Part shown: positions 1-7,706 of the stretch, in pieces
How positions within the stretch are numbered: the stretch's first letter is position 1
How the letters are laid out: the number at the start of each line of letters is the position of its first letter
Source: Acidobacteriota bacterium
GTDB lineage: Bacteria; Acidobacteriota; Terriglobia; Acidiferrales; UBA7541
Direction: 5' to 3'
DNA length: 14,550 nucleotides
Assembly: GCA_003224075.1 (NCBI GenBank)
Contig: QHYF01000051.1
Span: forward strand, 1 to 14,550
Program-made: the position numbers and the translations under genes
Notes under the pieces: generated by a model
What the model saw: the letters and a program-made list of their open reading frames with translations, nothing else
What the model was told of the DNA's origin: nothing
Database searches by the model: none

Positions 1-1
1 C

Positions 2-805
2 ACGGTCCTGCGAGCCTTCGAGGACATGGGCTTTTACTGCGTGGACAATCTTCCCGTCGAGCTCATCCCCATTTTTGCCGAATTGCATGCCGCCGGAGAG
101 GGCGACTTTGCGCGAGCCGCGCTCCTGGTGGATGCGCGCGAAGGGCTGCAACTCGAGAAGCTCCCCGGACTGCTCAAACACTTGAGTAAGGATCATCCCA
201 TCACCCTGGTCTTTATCGAGGCGAACGAAGATGCCCTGTTGCGGCGGTACAGCGAGACCCGGCGCCCTCACCCCCTCGGGAAGAACTATTCGGTGCGCGA
301 GAGTTTGTCACACGAGCGCGCGCTCATGGAGCCGATCCGCAAGCTGGCCGATGTGGTCATCGACACCACGCAATTCAACGTGCACGAATTACGGCACTTC
401 ATCACCCGGCGATTCAAGAATCCGGACACGCGGCCGATGCTGGTGTCGGTGGTGAGCTTTGGATACCGCTACGGTGTGCCGTCAGATGCGGATTTGGTCT
501 TTGACGTGCGGTTTCTGCCCAACCCGCATTTTGTGCCGCGGTTGCGCCCGTACACCGGCAAAGATCCGAAAGTTCGGCGATACATCCAGTCGTTTCCGCA
601 GACCGGAGAATTTCTGCGGCGCATCGAAAGCCTGCTGACGTATCTGATCCCTCACTACATCCGCGAAGGGAAGAGCTACCTGACGATCGCCTTTGGCTGC
701 ACCGGTGGAAAACATCGCTCGGTAATGATGTCGGAGTGGCTGAAGAGAGCGCTTGGGAGGCGCGGCTATTCGACAAAGGTCATTCACCGCGACATCGAGA
801 AATGA
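2..805 (+). CDS. rapZ: RapZ, nucleotide-binding RNase adapter protein (5' partial)
   Basis: The gene enters from the left edge: the reading frame is open from position 2 and begins TVLRAFEDMGFYCVDNLP, the stretch that directly follows the Walker A loop of RapZ/YvcJ proteins, so the start and P-loop lie outside the window. The ATG at 26 is internal. Seen further on are the LLVDAREG segment, the RRPHPL segment of the N-terminal P-loop domain, and the hallmark C-terminal domain with VSFGYRYGVP, ADLVFDVRFLPNPHFVP, LRPYTGKD and FGCTGGKHRSV. In the family, the N domain binds nucleotide. In E. coli the C domain binds the small RNAs GlmY/GlmZ and glucosamine-6-phosphate, delivering GlmZ to RNase E to tune cell-wall precursor synthesis. 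In other phyla the RNA partners are unknown. The stop is TGA 803-805. Identity is very secure; the exact role in this organism is inferred. Confidence 0.96.
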   Translation, partial: TVLRAFEDMGFYCVDNLPVELIPIFAELHAAGEGDFARAALLVDAREGLQLEKLPGLLKHLSKDHPITLVFIEANEDALLRRYSETRRPHPLGKNYSVRESLSHERALMEPIRKLADVVIDTTQFNVHELRHFITRRFKNPDTRPMLVSVVSFGYRYGVPSDADLVFDVRFLPNPHFVPRLRPYTGKDPKVRRYIQSFPQTGEFLRRIESLLTYLIPHYIREGKSYLTIAFGCTGGKHRSVMMSEWLKRALGRRGYSTKVIHRDIEK

Positions 806-850
806 GCGGGCCGGCGGTCCGAGTTCCCGAACACAACCGCCCGCGGAAAC

Positions 851-879
851 TTGACACGCCGCGATGCCGCGAATAGCGT
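851..879 (+). promoter_or_regulatory. Putative sigma70-type promoter for the ABC exporter operon
   Basis: A perfect TTGACA (851-856) is followed, after 17 nt, by TAGCGT (874-879), which matches the -10 consensus at the first two and last positions. Predicted transcription would begin around 886. This lies downstream of the ATG at 864 and upstream of the GTG at 912, so it also argues for the later start of the ABC exporter. The -10 is imperfect and no transcript data exist, so this is a sequence-based prediction. Confidence 0.45.
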
Positions 880-896
880 TACAAGGGGGTAGGTCA

Positions 897-903
897 GGGG
901 GAG
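897..903 (+). promoter_or_regulatory. Shine-Dalgarno sequence deciding the GTG 912 start
   Basis: GGGGGAG ends 8 nt before the GTG at 912, an ideal spacing. The in-frame ATG at 864 has no comparable purine-rich stretch before it and sits inside the predicted promoter, so GTG 912 is the preferred start. Confidence 0.5.
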
Positions 904-911
904 CCTGCAGC

Positions 912-2795
912 GTGGCCTCGTTGTTTTCACCACAATTGAAGCGTCTGCTGACTTATGTGCGGCCGTACTCGTTCCGGTTCACTGTCGGCGTGATCCTGGT
1001 AGCCTTTGTGGCCCTCGCCGAAGGGGGCGTGGCGCTCATGATCAGGCTGGCCGTGGACTTCGTTCTCAATCCTGGGGCCACTAGCTCGCGCTTGCCGCTC
1101 GGCACCATTCCCTGGAGTGGCCGGGTCATCTATCTGAATGATTATTTTCCCGCGCGCATCCATCACGTCTGGACAGTTTTCGCCATTTCTCTCGTCATTC
1201 TCTTCTTTGGCAAAGCCATCGCCGAATACATTGGCACCATGGAGATTCAACATTGCGGCCTCGCCGCCGTCACCGATCTGCGCAACCAGGTCTACGCCCG
1301 CGTCATCCGACAACCCATTGGCTTTTTTCAGCACCATCCCACCGGGCGCCTGATTTCCACGGCCATCAACGACGTCGAGCGCGTGCGCTACGCTCTGAGC
1401 GAGTGGCTCTCCGATCTATTTCAAAAAGGTTTTACGTTCATCGTTTTTGTTGCCGTGCTGCTGGGAATCAATTGGAGAATGGCCCTCGGTTGCGGCCTCT
1501 TGCTGCCGCTTGTCGCCTGGCCGGTAAACAAGTTCGGCCGCAAAATCCGGCGCTCCGCGGAAAACAGTCAAACGCGCCTGGGCGACTTGAGCCAGATTCT
1601 GCAGGAAACGGTCAGCGGCAATCGCGTCGTAAAAGCCTTCGGCATGGAGGATTTCGAGATTCGCAAGTTCCGCGAAGCGGCGCGCAGGCTTCTCCGTGAA
1701 AACATGCGCTGGGTTCGCGCTGCGGTCATCACCGGACCGCTGATGGATCTGCTCGGCGCCATCGCCATCCCTCTTTTGCTTCTCTATGCGCGCGATCAAA
1801 TCCGCCACCAGCTCATGACCGAAGGCCAGTTCTTCGCCTTCTTGTATGCCATGTTCAATGCCTACATGCCCATCAAGCGAACCGGCTACATCTATCAGCA
1901 GCTCCAGGCTGTGCTGGGTGTAAGCACGCAGGTGTTCGCCTACCTGGACCGGCAGGAGGAAGTCAGCGAACAGCCCGGCGCAAAACCGCTTGCGCCCTTT
2001 TCGCACGAGATCGTATTCGAGAATGTCGGTTTCGCCTATGACGACCATTCCGGCAGCGTGCTGGAAAAGATTCAACTCCACGCACAACGCGGGGAAGTGA
2101 TCGCTCTGGTGGGGTCGAGCGGAGCCGGCAAGAGCACGCTGGTGAACCTCCTGCCGCGATTCCATGAAGCGACCTCGGGGTCGATTCGCATCGACGGTGT
2201 GGATATCCGCGACGTTACCATCAAGTCTTTGCGCGAACAGATCGCCGTGGTCTCGCAAGAAAACATTCTCTTTCACGACACGGTGTGGAACAACATCTGC
2301 TATGGACTCACCAATATTCCCAAGGAGAAAGTGGTCGCCGCGGCGCAGGCGGCGCTCGCTCACGATTTCATCCAGGAGCTCCCCCTGGGCTATAACACCG
2401 TGATTGGAGAGCGCGGGACACGGCTCAGCGGGGGGCAAAGGCAGCGAATCGCCATTGCGCGCGCCATCCTGAAGGATTCTCCCATTCTTATTTTGGATGA
2501 GGCCACTTCGGAGCTGGACGCGGAGTCCGAATTATACGTGCAAAAGGCCCTGATCAATTTGATGGTGGGCCGGACGACGTTTGTGATCGCGCACCGCTTG
2601 GCGACCATCCGCCGGGCCGACAAGATTCTCGTTCTCGAAGACGGCCAGATTCGCGAAAGCGGCACACACATGGAACTGATGGCGCGCGGCGGTACCTATG
2701 CGCGGCTTCACGATCTGCAGTTCGCCGATGACGGCGTGCTGACGGTCGCGCAGACGGAGGCGCCAAATTTGACCAGCGCGGTCGATCCCTCATGA
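912..2795 (+). CDS. MsbA-like ABC exporter, fused permease and ATPase
   Basis: A homodimer-type exporter half (about 627 aa): an N-terminal six-helix type I transmembrane domain (about residues 10-330) followed by an ATPase domain. In the ATPase, numbered from GTG 912, are Walker A GSSGAGKS (401-408), Q-loop VSQEN (Q449), signature LSGGQRQR (505-512), Walker B ILILDEAT (525-532, catalytic E530) and H-loop IAHRL (H561). All catalytic residues are present, so it should be active. The family includes MsbA (lipid A-core flipping) and many lipid or drug exporters. The lipid role is inferred from overall resemblance and housekeeping context and is not proven. An ATG at 864 would add 16 residues, but GTG 912 has the better ribosome binding site and lies after a plausible promoter. 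The stop overlaps the yicC start (ATGA), so the two are probably cotranscribed and translationally coupled. Confidence 0.93.
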   Translation: MASLFSPQLKRLLTYVRPYSFRFTVGVILVAFVALAEGGVALMIRLAVDFVLNPGATSSRLPLGTIPWSGRVIYLNDYFPARIHHVWTVFAISLVILFFGKAIAEYIGTMEIQHCGLAAVTDLRNQVYARVIRQPIGFFQHHPTGRLISTAINDVERVRYALSEWLSDLFQKGFTFIVFVAVLLGINWRMALGCGLLLPLVAWPVNKFGRKIRRSAENSQTRLGDLSQILQETVSGNRVVKAFGMEDFEIRKFREAARRLLRENMRWVRAAVITGPLMDLLGAIAIPLLLLYARDQIRHQLMTEGQFFAFLYAMFNAYMPIKRTGYIYQQLQAVLGVSTQVFAYLDRQEEVSEQPGAKPLAPFSHEIVFENVGFAYDDHSGSVLEKIQLHAQRGEVIALVGSSGAGKSTLVNLLPRFHEATSGSIRIDGVDIRDVTIKSLREQIAVVSQENILFHDTVWNNICYGLTNIPKEKVVAAAQAALAHDFIQELPLGYNTVIGERGTRLSGGQRQRIAIARAILKDSPILILDEATSELDAESELYVQKALINLMVGRTTFVIAHRLATIRRADKILVLEDGQIRESGTHMELMARGGTYARLHDLQFADDGVLTVAQTEAPNLTSAVDPS

Positions 2796-3730
2796 GCGAA
2801 AAAAAACCAGCACAAACCAAGCGTCCCGAGTGCCTATCCATGACCGGTTACGCGCATGCGCGCGGCGAGCAGAATGGGTGGGCCGTGCGCGTCAGCGTCA
2901 AAAGCGTGAATCACAGGTTTCTGGATTTGAAACTGCGCATGCCGGAGGGATTTGATCTCTATGATCTGCGGCTGCGGCAGATTGTGCGCGAACACATTCA
3001 TCGCGGGCATCTCGAAATTCACGTGAATGCGGAACCTGGAACAGCCGCACCCGTGCAGTTGAACAAAGAACTCGCCCAGGCCTATCTGCGCGCCGCGGAA
3101 GCGCTGCGACAGGAGACGCGCGCAGCGGCGGACGTGGACGTTGTTTCCTTGCTGCGCCTGCCGGGAGTGATCGCCGGGTTCGCAGGCGCCCTCCCGGAGA
3201 CGGAAGAAGAACAGGAAAAACTCGGGCAAGCCCTGGACGCCTGTTTGCGTGATGCGCTCGCAAAGCTGGATGACATGCGCCGCGCAGAAGGCAAGCACCT
3301 TGTGGAAGAGTTGCGCGATCGGCTGGCGCGAATCGGGGGCCAGGTGGAGCAGGTGCGCGGGCTCGCGACCACGTTGCGCCCGGCCTTTGCGAGGCGGCTG
3401 GAAACCAGGCTGAAGGAATTGCTCGGCGGAATCGCCATCGAACCCGCGCGCCTCGCGCAGGAGGCCGCGCTGCTTGCGGAACGCAGCGATATCAGTGAAG
3501 AATTGGACCGCCTGCGGAGTCACCTGCAACAGTTTGCGAAACTGCTCGATGGCGCGGGTGAACTGGGTAAGAAGCTGGACTTTCTCCTCCAGGAGATGCA
3601 TCGCGAGGCCAACACAATGCTCTCAAAGACACCGGGCGTTGAGAGCGAAGCGCTGGCCATGACCGGACTGGCTTTGGAGATCAAGGCCGACATCGAAAAA
3701 CTGCGGGAGCAGGTGCAGAACATCGAATGA
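2792..3730 (+). CDS. yicC: YicC family endoribonuclease-like protein
   Basis: A 312-aa protein with both halves of the family. The N-terminal YicC domain starts at SMTGYAHA (residues 16-23) and includes KSVNHRFLDLKLRMP. The C-terminal domain contains LLAERSDISEELDRLRSH, GKKLDFLLQEMHREANT and the ending ALEIKADIEKLREQVQNIE. E. coli YicC is reported to be an RNase acting on small RNA; the role here is taken from the family. It has about 12 residues more at the N terminus than typical members, which start close to MTGY; a later start at ATG 2840 is possible. The ATGA overlap with the exporter gene favours 2792. The stop again overlaps the gmk start by ATGA. The yicC-gmk-rpoZ order is a widely conserved bacterial cluster. 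Confidence 0.95.
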   Translation: MSEKKPAQTKRPECLSMTGYAHARGEQNGWAVRVSVKSVNHRFLDLKLRMPEGFDLYDLRLRQIVREHIHRGHLEIHVNAEPGTAAPVQLNKELAQAYLRAAEALRQETRAAADVDVVSLLRLPGVIAGFAGALPETEEEQEKLGQALDACLRDALAKLDDMRRAEGKHLVEELRDRLARIGGQVEQVRGLATTLRPAFARRLETRLKELLGGIAIEPARLAQEAALLAERSDISEELDRLRSHLQQFAKLLDGAGELGKKLDFLLQEMHREANTMLSKTPGVESEALAMTGLALEIKADIEKLREQVQNIE

Positions 3731-4365
3731 GCATGGCGACTGAGATTACGCCGCTGGTATTGATTGTGTCGGGGCCTTCGGGATCGGGGAAATCGACTTT
3801 GGTGCAAAAAATTCTGGAGTTGCCCGGCACGATGCCTTCGGTTTCATGTACTACGCGGCCGCGTCGCGCGACCGAGGCCAGCGGGAAATGCTATGATTTC
3901 GTGACGGAAGCGGAATTCGAAGCTATGGCCGCGCGCGGCGAATTCTTGGAATACGCCCGAGTCTTCGGAAAACATTCCTACGGCACGCCGAAGAAGTGGC
4001 TGGAGGAATCGCGGAAGAAGGGACTCGACCTGGTGCTGGAGATCGACGTCCAGGGCGCCGCTCAGGTAAAGGAAAAATTGCCGGAATCAGTGGCGATTTT
4101 CATTTTGCCGCCCTCGCGCGCGGAGCTGGAGCGCAGGCTGCGCGACCGCGGCCAGGATTCCAATGAAGAAATCGCGCGCCGCCTGGCCAAAGCGCGCGAT
4201 GAAATCGCGGAGTTCGGTAAGTATTACGATTTTTGCGTGGTGAATGACGACGTGGAACGCGCCGGCCGGGAAGTACAGGCAATTGTAATCGCCGAGCGCT
4301 GCACCAGCGCCCGCCGGCGGGGCCGGGTAGAACAACTTCTGGCATCATTTGGAGGGAAAGACTGA
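3727..4365 (+). CDS. gmk: Guanylate kinase
   Basis: Converts GMP plus ATP to GDP plus ADP in the cytoplasm, an essential step of guanine nucleotide synthesis and recycling. The 212-aa protein shows the P-loop GPSGSGKST (residues 16-24), the GMP-binding SCTTRPRR segment, EFLEYARVFGKHSYGTP in the GMP-binding/lid region and LEIDVQGAAQVKE (Walker B-like). The later RRLAKARDEI stretch contributes to the lid and adenine site. Length is normal for the family. Start ATG 3727 overlaps the yicC stop; a second in-frame ATG at 3733 is also usable and would remove only two residues. The next gene, rpoZ, starts 1 nt after the stop, and its Shine-Dalgarno lies inside the gmk 3' end. Confidence 0.97.
   Translation: MSMATEITPLVLIVSGPSGSGKSTLVQKILELPGTMPSVSCTTRPRRATEASGKCYDFVTEAEFEAMAARGEFLEYARVFGKHSYGTPKKWLEESRKKGLDLVLEIDVQGAAQVKEKLPESVAIFILPPSRAELERRLRDRGQDSNEEIARRLAKARDEIAEFGKYYDFCVVNDDVERAGREVQAIVIAERCTSARRRGRVEQLLASFGGKD
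4351..4357 (+). promoter_or_regulatory. Shine-Dalgarno sequence of rpoZ
   Basis: GGAGGGA lies inside the last codons of gmk, 9 nt before the ATG at 4367. It fixes the rpoZ start at 4367, because an in-frame TTG at 4349 lies upstream of the site itself. Confidence 0.65.
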
Positions 4366-4366
4366 A

Positions 4367-4594
4367 ATGACCGTGCAGACGAAAGCTCCGGAGAGCCAGT
4401 TTGCTTACGTGGTGCTCGCGGCCAGGCGCGCGCGGCAACTCATGGCCGGAGCGCCGCCGCTGATCGAGAATCCGAGAACGCAGAAGGCCACGCGAATCGC
4501 CTGTGAAGAGCTGGAGCACAGCCTGCTCGAATATGAATTCACGGAGCCGGCAGCAATTGGCGAGGATAAGGACGGAAGCAAGCGGCGGAAATAG
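4367..4594 (+). CDS. rpoZ: RNA polymerase omega subunit
   Basis: A 75-aa protein with the omega core: SQFAYVVLAARRARQLMAGAPP followed by a conserved helix, KATRIACEELEHSLLEYEF. Omega binds and folds the beta' subunit and, in some bacteria, forms part of a (p)ppGpp site. The usual KPTxIALEEI motif is present in the variant form KATRIACEEL. The C terminus is short and charged, ending DGSKRRK. The start at ATG 4367 is chosen for its GGAGGGA ribosome binding site and because it begins near the conserved region. Its position between gmk and coaBC matches the common bacterial gene order and supports the identification of this small protein. Confidence 0.9.
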   Translation: MTVQTKAPESQFAYVVLAARRARQLMAGAPPLIENPRTQKATRIACEELEHSLLEYEFTEPAAIGEDKDGSKRRK

Positions 4595-4613
4595 CGGGCC
4601 GCGGAAGGCAGCA

Positions 4614-5852
4614 ATGCGAATCACGCTTGGTGTAACCGGTGGCGTGGCGGCCTACAAGGCCGCGGAACTTGTGCGCCGCCTGCAGCAGGACGGCTTCAGC
4701 GTGCAAGTGGTGATGACGCGCGGAGCGCGGGAGTTCGTAACCCCGCTGACGTTTGCGGCGCTGAGCGGGCAGAAAGTGATCACCGACCTCTTCGGTGATT
4801 CTTCCGGCGGGGAAGCCAACCTTGAAAGCGCAATCGAACATATCGCCGTTGCCCAGCGCACGGACCTGCTGGTGGTCGCACCGGCCACTGCCGATATCAT
4901 CGCGAAACTTGCGCGCGGAATTGCCGACGATTTTCTCACCACGTTGTATTTAGCATCGACCGCACCGGTTGTGGTGGCTCCTGCCATGAACGTGAATATG
5001 TGGAATCATGAGGCCACACAAGAAAATGTGAAGATGCTCCGGGCGCGCGGCGTGAAGATTGTCGATCCCGATGAGGGTTATCTCGCTTGCGGAATGACCG
5101 GCGCAGGGCGGCTGGCAGGACAAGAGGCCATCCTTGCTGCAGTGCGAGAGGCGCTGCATGCGCAGCGGGATTTGGAAGGGGAGACGATCCTCGTCACTGC
5201 AGGACCCACTTGCGAGGATCTCGATCCTGTACGCTATCTGACCAACCGTTCGTCCGGGAAAATGGGTTACGCCGTTGCCGAAGCGGCGGCGCAGCGCGGC
5301 GCGAAAGTATTTTTAGTGAGTGGGCCAACGAATTTGGAAACACCGGCCGGGGTGGAGCGCATCGATGTGCGAACCGCCGATGAGATGCGCCGCGCGGTTG
5401 TACAGCGATTCGAACAGTGCTCCATCGCGATTTTGGCGGCAGCCGTCGCGGATTACCGGCCGGCGGAGCGACGCGCGGAGAAGATCAAGAAAGGCAATGG
5501 TCCGCTCACCATCTCGCTCGAGCCGACTGCGGACATTCTCGCGGAGGTGGCTAGGAATAAGGGCCAGAAACTTGTGGCCGGTTTTGCCGCCGAGACCGGC
5601 CACGTCGCCGAAAACGCGCGGAAAAAGCTTTCTGCGAAAAATGCCGATCTCATCGTCGCCAATGACGTCACCGCCGAGGGCGCGGGATTTGATCAGGATA
5701 CGAATGTCGTGACACTTTTCTCCCGTGATGGGCGCGACCTCGCGCTTCCGAAATTGAATAAAAGCGAAGTGGCGCAGCGGATTTTGGACGAAGTCCTTCG
5801 CCTGCGCAGCGTTTTACACGGAACAAGCGCCGCCAAGCGCTCCGCCGTTTGA
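4614..5852 (+). CDS. coaBC: Bifunctional phosphopantothenoylcysteine decarboxylase / phosphopantothenate-cysteine ligase
   Basis: Catalyses two consecutive steps of coenzyme A synthesis: joining cysteine to 4'-phosphopantothenate (CoaB), then FMN-dependent decarboxylation to 4'-phosphopantetheine (CoaC). From ATG 4614 the protein is 412 aa, the normal length. The CoaC half shows the flavin-binding GVTGGVAAYKA near the start, the catalytic His in IEHIAVA (H76), PAMNVNMW (123-130) and the substrate-lid ACGMTGAGRLA (C159). The CoaB half shows LVTAGPTCEDLDPVR, NRSSGKMG (211-218), AAVADYRP and the lysine-rich KIKK (290-293) that includes the conserved catalytic lysine. All key residues are present. 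A longer open frame runs upstream into rpoZ, but 4614 has GGAAGG 5 nt before it and fits the family start. Confidence 0.96.
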   Translation: MRITLGVTGGVAAYKAAELVRRLQQDGFSVQVVMTRGAREFVTPLTFAALSGQKVITDLFGDSSGGEANLESAIEHIAVAQRTDLLVVAPATADIIAKLARGIADDFLTTLYLASTAPVVVAPAMNVNMWNHEATQENVKMLRARGVKIVDPDEGYLACGMTGAGRLAGQEAILAAVREALHAQRDLEGETILVTAGPTCEDLDPVRYLTNRSSGKMGYAVAEAAAQRGAKVFLVSGPTNLETPAGVERIDVRTADEMRRAVVQRFEQCSIAILAAAVADYRPAERRAEKIKKGNGPLTISLEPTADILAEVARNKGQKLVAGFAAETGHVAENARKKLSAKNADLIVANDVTAEGAGFDQDTNVVTLFSRDGRDLALPKLNKSEVAQRILDEVLRLRSVLHGTSAAKRSAV

Positions 5853-5859
5853 ACCCGCC

Positions 5860-6750
5860 ATGGCCGAGCGTAACCCCGAACCTCTCCAGAAAAAACTATC
5901 CGACCGGCTGGCTTTCTATGAAGACCTGGGAATCGGCCTGTTTTATCGAGACCGCGGAACGGCGGTTGCGCCGGGTATCGAGCAAGGATTCGAAACGTCT
6001 GGGGCCGCATCTCGTTCGAACGTGAGCCCTCAAGAGGAACCAACTTTGCCGAAACGTGCCCTCAAGCCTGAATTGCCAAAAGTAGCGCATGTCGTGCCGC
6101 CAGCTGCTCCAAAGGCCATTTCTTTGCCGTTGCCGGCGGCGGGACCGTCGCTGTTCGAAGCGGTAAACAAAATTGCGAATGACACGCTGCCCAGGGTTCG
6201 CGAGGACCTTGGCGAGTGCACGCGATGCAAGCTGCACAAGGGGCGAAACAAGATTGTTTTCGGCGACGGGAATCCCAAGGCCGAACTCGTCTTTGTCGGC
6301 GAAGGCCCGGGCGCCGATGAAGATGCGCAAGGATTGCCGTTCGTCGGCCGCGCCGGAAAATTGCTCACGCAGATGATCGAGGCCATGGGGCTGCAGCGAA
6401 AAGACGTCTACATCTGCAACGTGGTGAAGTGCCGCCCGCCCGAGAATCGCCAGCCGGAAAAAGACGAAGTCGCCACCTGTTCGCCGTTCTTGCTGCGGCA
6501 AATCGACGTGATTGCGCCGAAAGTGATCGTTTGCCTCGGAAGTGTTGCCGCGCAAACGCTGCTCGAAACCAATCGCGGGATTTCGCAATATCGCGGACAG
6601 TGGCTCGAATTTCGCGGAAGAAAGTTATTGGCCACGTATCATCCCGCCTATTTGCTGCGCAATCCGAACGCCAAGGGCGAAGTCTGGAAAGACCTGCAGA
6701 AAGTGATGACCGTGCTCGGCCTCGAAGCGAAGAAAGGCAAATCCGCCTAA
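5860..6750 (+). CDS. Family 4 uracil-DNA glycosylase with 4Fe-4S cluster
   Basis: Removes uracil from DNA after cytosine deamination or dUMP misincorporation, starting base excision repair. The catalytic domain (about residues 100-290) carries four likely iron-sulfur ligands: ECTRC (C120, C123), VVKCRPPENR (C191) and VATCSPF (C207). It also has motif A GEGPGADEDAQGLPFVGRAG (148-167) and the C-terminal uracil-binding motif TYHPAYLLRNP (H261). These are diagnostic of family 4. About 95 N-terminal residues precede the domain: a helical stretch with LAFYEDLGIGLFYRD, then a Pro/Ala-rich linker. Canonical members of about 200 aa lack this; its function is unknown. Start ATG 5860 lies 7 nt after the coaBC stop and has no clear Shine-Dalgarno. 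It is probably cotranscribed with coaBC and the downstream transporter. Confidence 0.93.
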   Translation: MAERNPEPLQKKLSDRLAFYEDLGIGLFYRDRGTAVAPGIEQGFETSGAASRSNVSPQEEPTLPKRALKPELPKVAHVVPPAAPKAISLPLPAAGPSLFEAVNKIANDTLPRVREDLGECTRCKLHKGRNKIVFGDGNPKAELVFVGEGPGADEDAQGLPFVGRAGKLLTQMIEAMGLQRKDVYICNVVKCRPPENRQPEKDEVATCSPFLLRQIDVIAPKVIVCLGSVAAQTLLETNRGISQYRGQWLEFRGRKLLATYHPAYLLRNPNAKGEVWKDLQKVMTVLGLEAKKGKSA

Positions 6751-6756
6751 TTCGTC

Positions 6757-7629
6757 ATGGGCATCTTGCTGGGACTTCTGACGGCGCTCACTTGGGGGAG
6801 CGCCGATTTTATTGCCCGCTTCGCGACCCACCGTATCGGCACGCTGCGGACAATGCTTTATATGCAGTTCATCGGCTTTCTTCTGTTAACAATTTGTCTG
6901 CCGTGGCTCGGCGGCTGGGGGCATCTCACGGATGGATCAGGGTGGCAGCCGTGGGCCTGGGGATTACTGGCGGGATTCTTCAACGCGTGTTCGACGCTTG
7001 CGCTATATCGCGCATTCGAAATCGGGAAGATGGCGGTCGTGGCGCCCCTTTCGGCGAGTTATCCCGCGCTGACGCTGTTGCTGTCATGGATGAGCGGTGA
7101 CCGGCTGACTCCCGTTCGAACAGCCGGAATTATTCTCACGCTGCTTGGCGTCGCGATTGTCGCTGGCGGAGAGCATGCGCCGGACGAGAACGGTGCGCCC
7201 GCGGTTCGAATGGGTGGCCGGGGGATTGGCTGGGCGATCGCGGCGGCAGTTGGATTCGGTGTGCTCTTTTGGCTGCTGGGCGTTCGAGTGATTCCGCGTG
7301 TCGGCGCCACACAAACAGTGTGGATGATCCGAATCACGAGCACCGCGCTGACAGGCACGGTGATCTTTCTTGCGAATCAGCCGATGCGTCTACCCCGGGG
7401 CGAAGTGCGCTGGATGGTCCTCGGCATGGGAGCGTTTGATACCGCCGCGTTTGTGCTGAGCAATCGCGGAATGCAAATGGAACAAGTGGCGGTGATCAGC
7501 GTGCTCGGCTCGTTGTATGGCGCAGTGACGGTCGGGCTTGCCTCCATTTTTCTGAAGGAAAATGTTTCGCGGTGGCAATGGGCCGGGATCATGACGATTT
7601 TTGCCGGCATTCTTCTGATTAGCAGATAA
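6757..7629 (+). CDS. EamA (DMT superfamily) transporter
   Basis: A 290-aa integral membrane protein of about ten transmembrane helices made of two repeated EamA domains. The first begins GILLGLLTALTWGSADFIAR (residues 2-21) and ends near the AIVAGG helix at 133-138. The second begins GIGWAIAAAVGFGVLFWLLG (156-175) and ends WQWAGIMTIFAGILLISR (273-290). The repeat signature of VAPLSASYPALTLLLS (95-110) recurs as VAVISVLGSLYGAVTVGLAS (244-263), and the latter is followed by KENVSRWQWAG. Members export or import metabolites or amino acids; nothing in the sequence fixes a substrate. It starts 6 nt after the glycosylase stop, so it is likely the last gene of that transcript, because a promoter-like sequence lies before priA. 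Confidence 0.9.
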   Translation: MGILLGLLTALTWGSADFIARFATHRIGTLRTMLYMQFIGFLLLTICLPWLGGWGHLTDGSGWQPWAWGLLAGFFNACSTLALYRAFEIGKMAVVAPLSASYPALTLLLSWMSGDRLTPVRTAGIILTLLGVAIVAGGEHAPDENGAPAVRMGGRGIGWAIAAAVGFGVLFWLLGVRVIPRVGATQTVWMIRITSTALTGTVIFLANQPMRLPRGEVRWMVLGMGAFDTAAFVLSNRGMQMEQVAVISVLGSLYGAVTVGLASIFLKENVSRWQWAGIMTIFAGILLISR

Positions 7630-7668
7630 TTTCCCCGGTCAGCGGCACACCCTTGTTTCCCCGTTTTT

Positions 7669-7696
7669 TTGTGACGTTTCCTCCTGCTGATACACT
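7669..7696 (+). promoter_or_regulatory. Putative promoter of priA
   Basis: TTGTGA (7669-7674) and TACACT (7691-7696) are separated by 16 nt; each matches its consensus at four or more positions. Predicted transcription would start near 7703, only a few bases before the preferred priA ATG at 7707, so the message would be leaderless or nearly so. This is a sequence-only prediction. Confidence 0.4.
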
Positions 7697-7706
7697 ACAC
7701 GGCGAG

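Noticed and set aside
806..844. Inverted repeat GCGGGC ... GCCCGC just after the rapZ stop as a terminator.
   Set aside because: The loop is 27 nt and no T-run follows, so it does not meet intrinsic terminator criteria.
1416..2438. Long minus-strand open frame opposite the ABC exporter.
   Set aside because: It lies entirely antisense to a gene with all ABC motifs, and its translation has no recognisable domain; it is a shadow of a GC-rich gene.
7631..7670. T7 tract after the EamA gene as an intrinsic terminator.
   Set aside because: No convincing GC-rich stem precedes the T-run.
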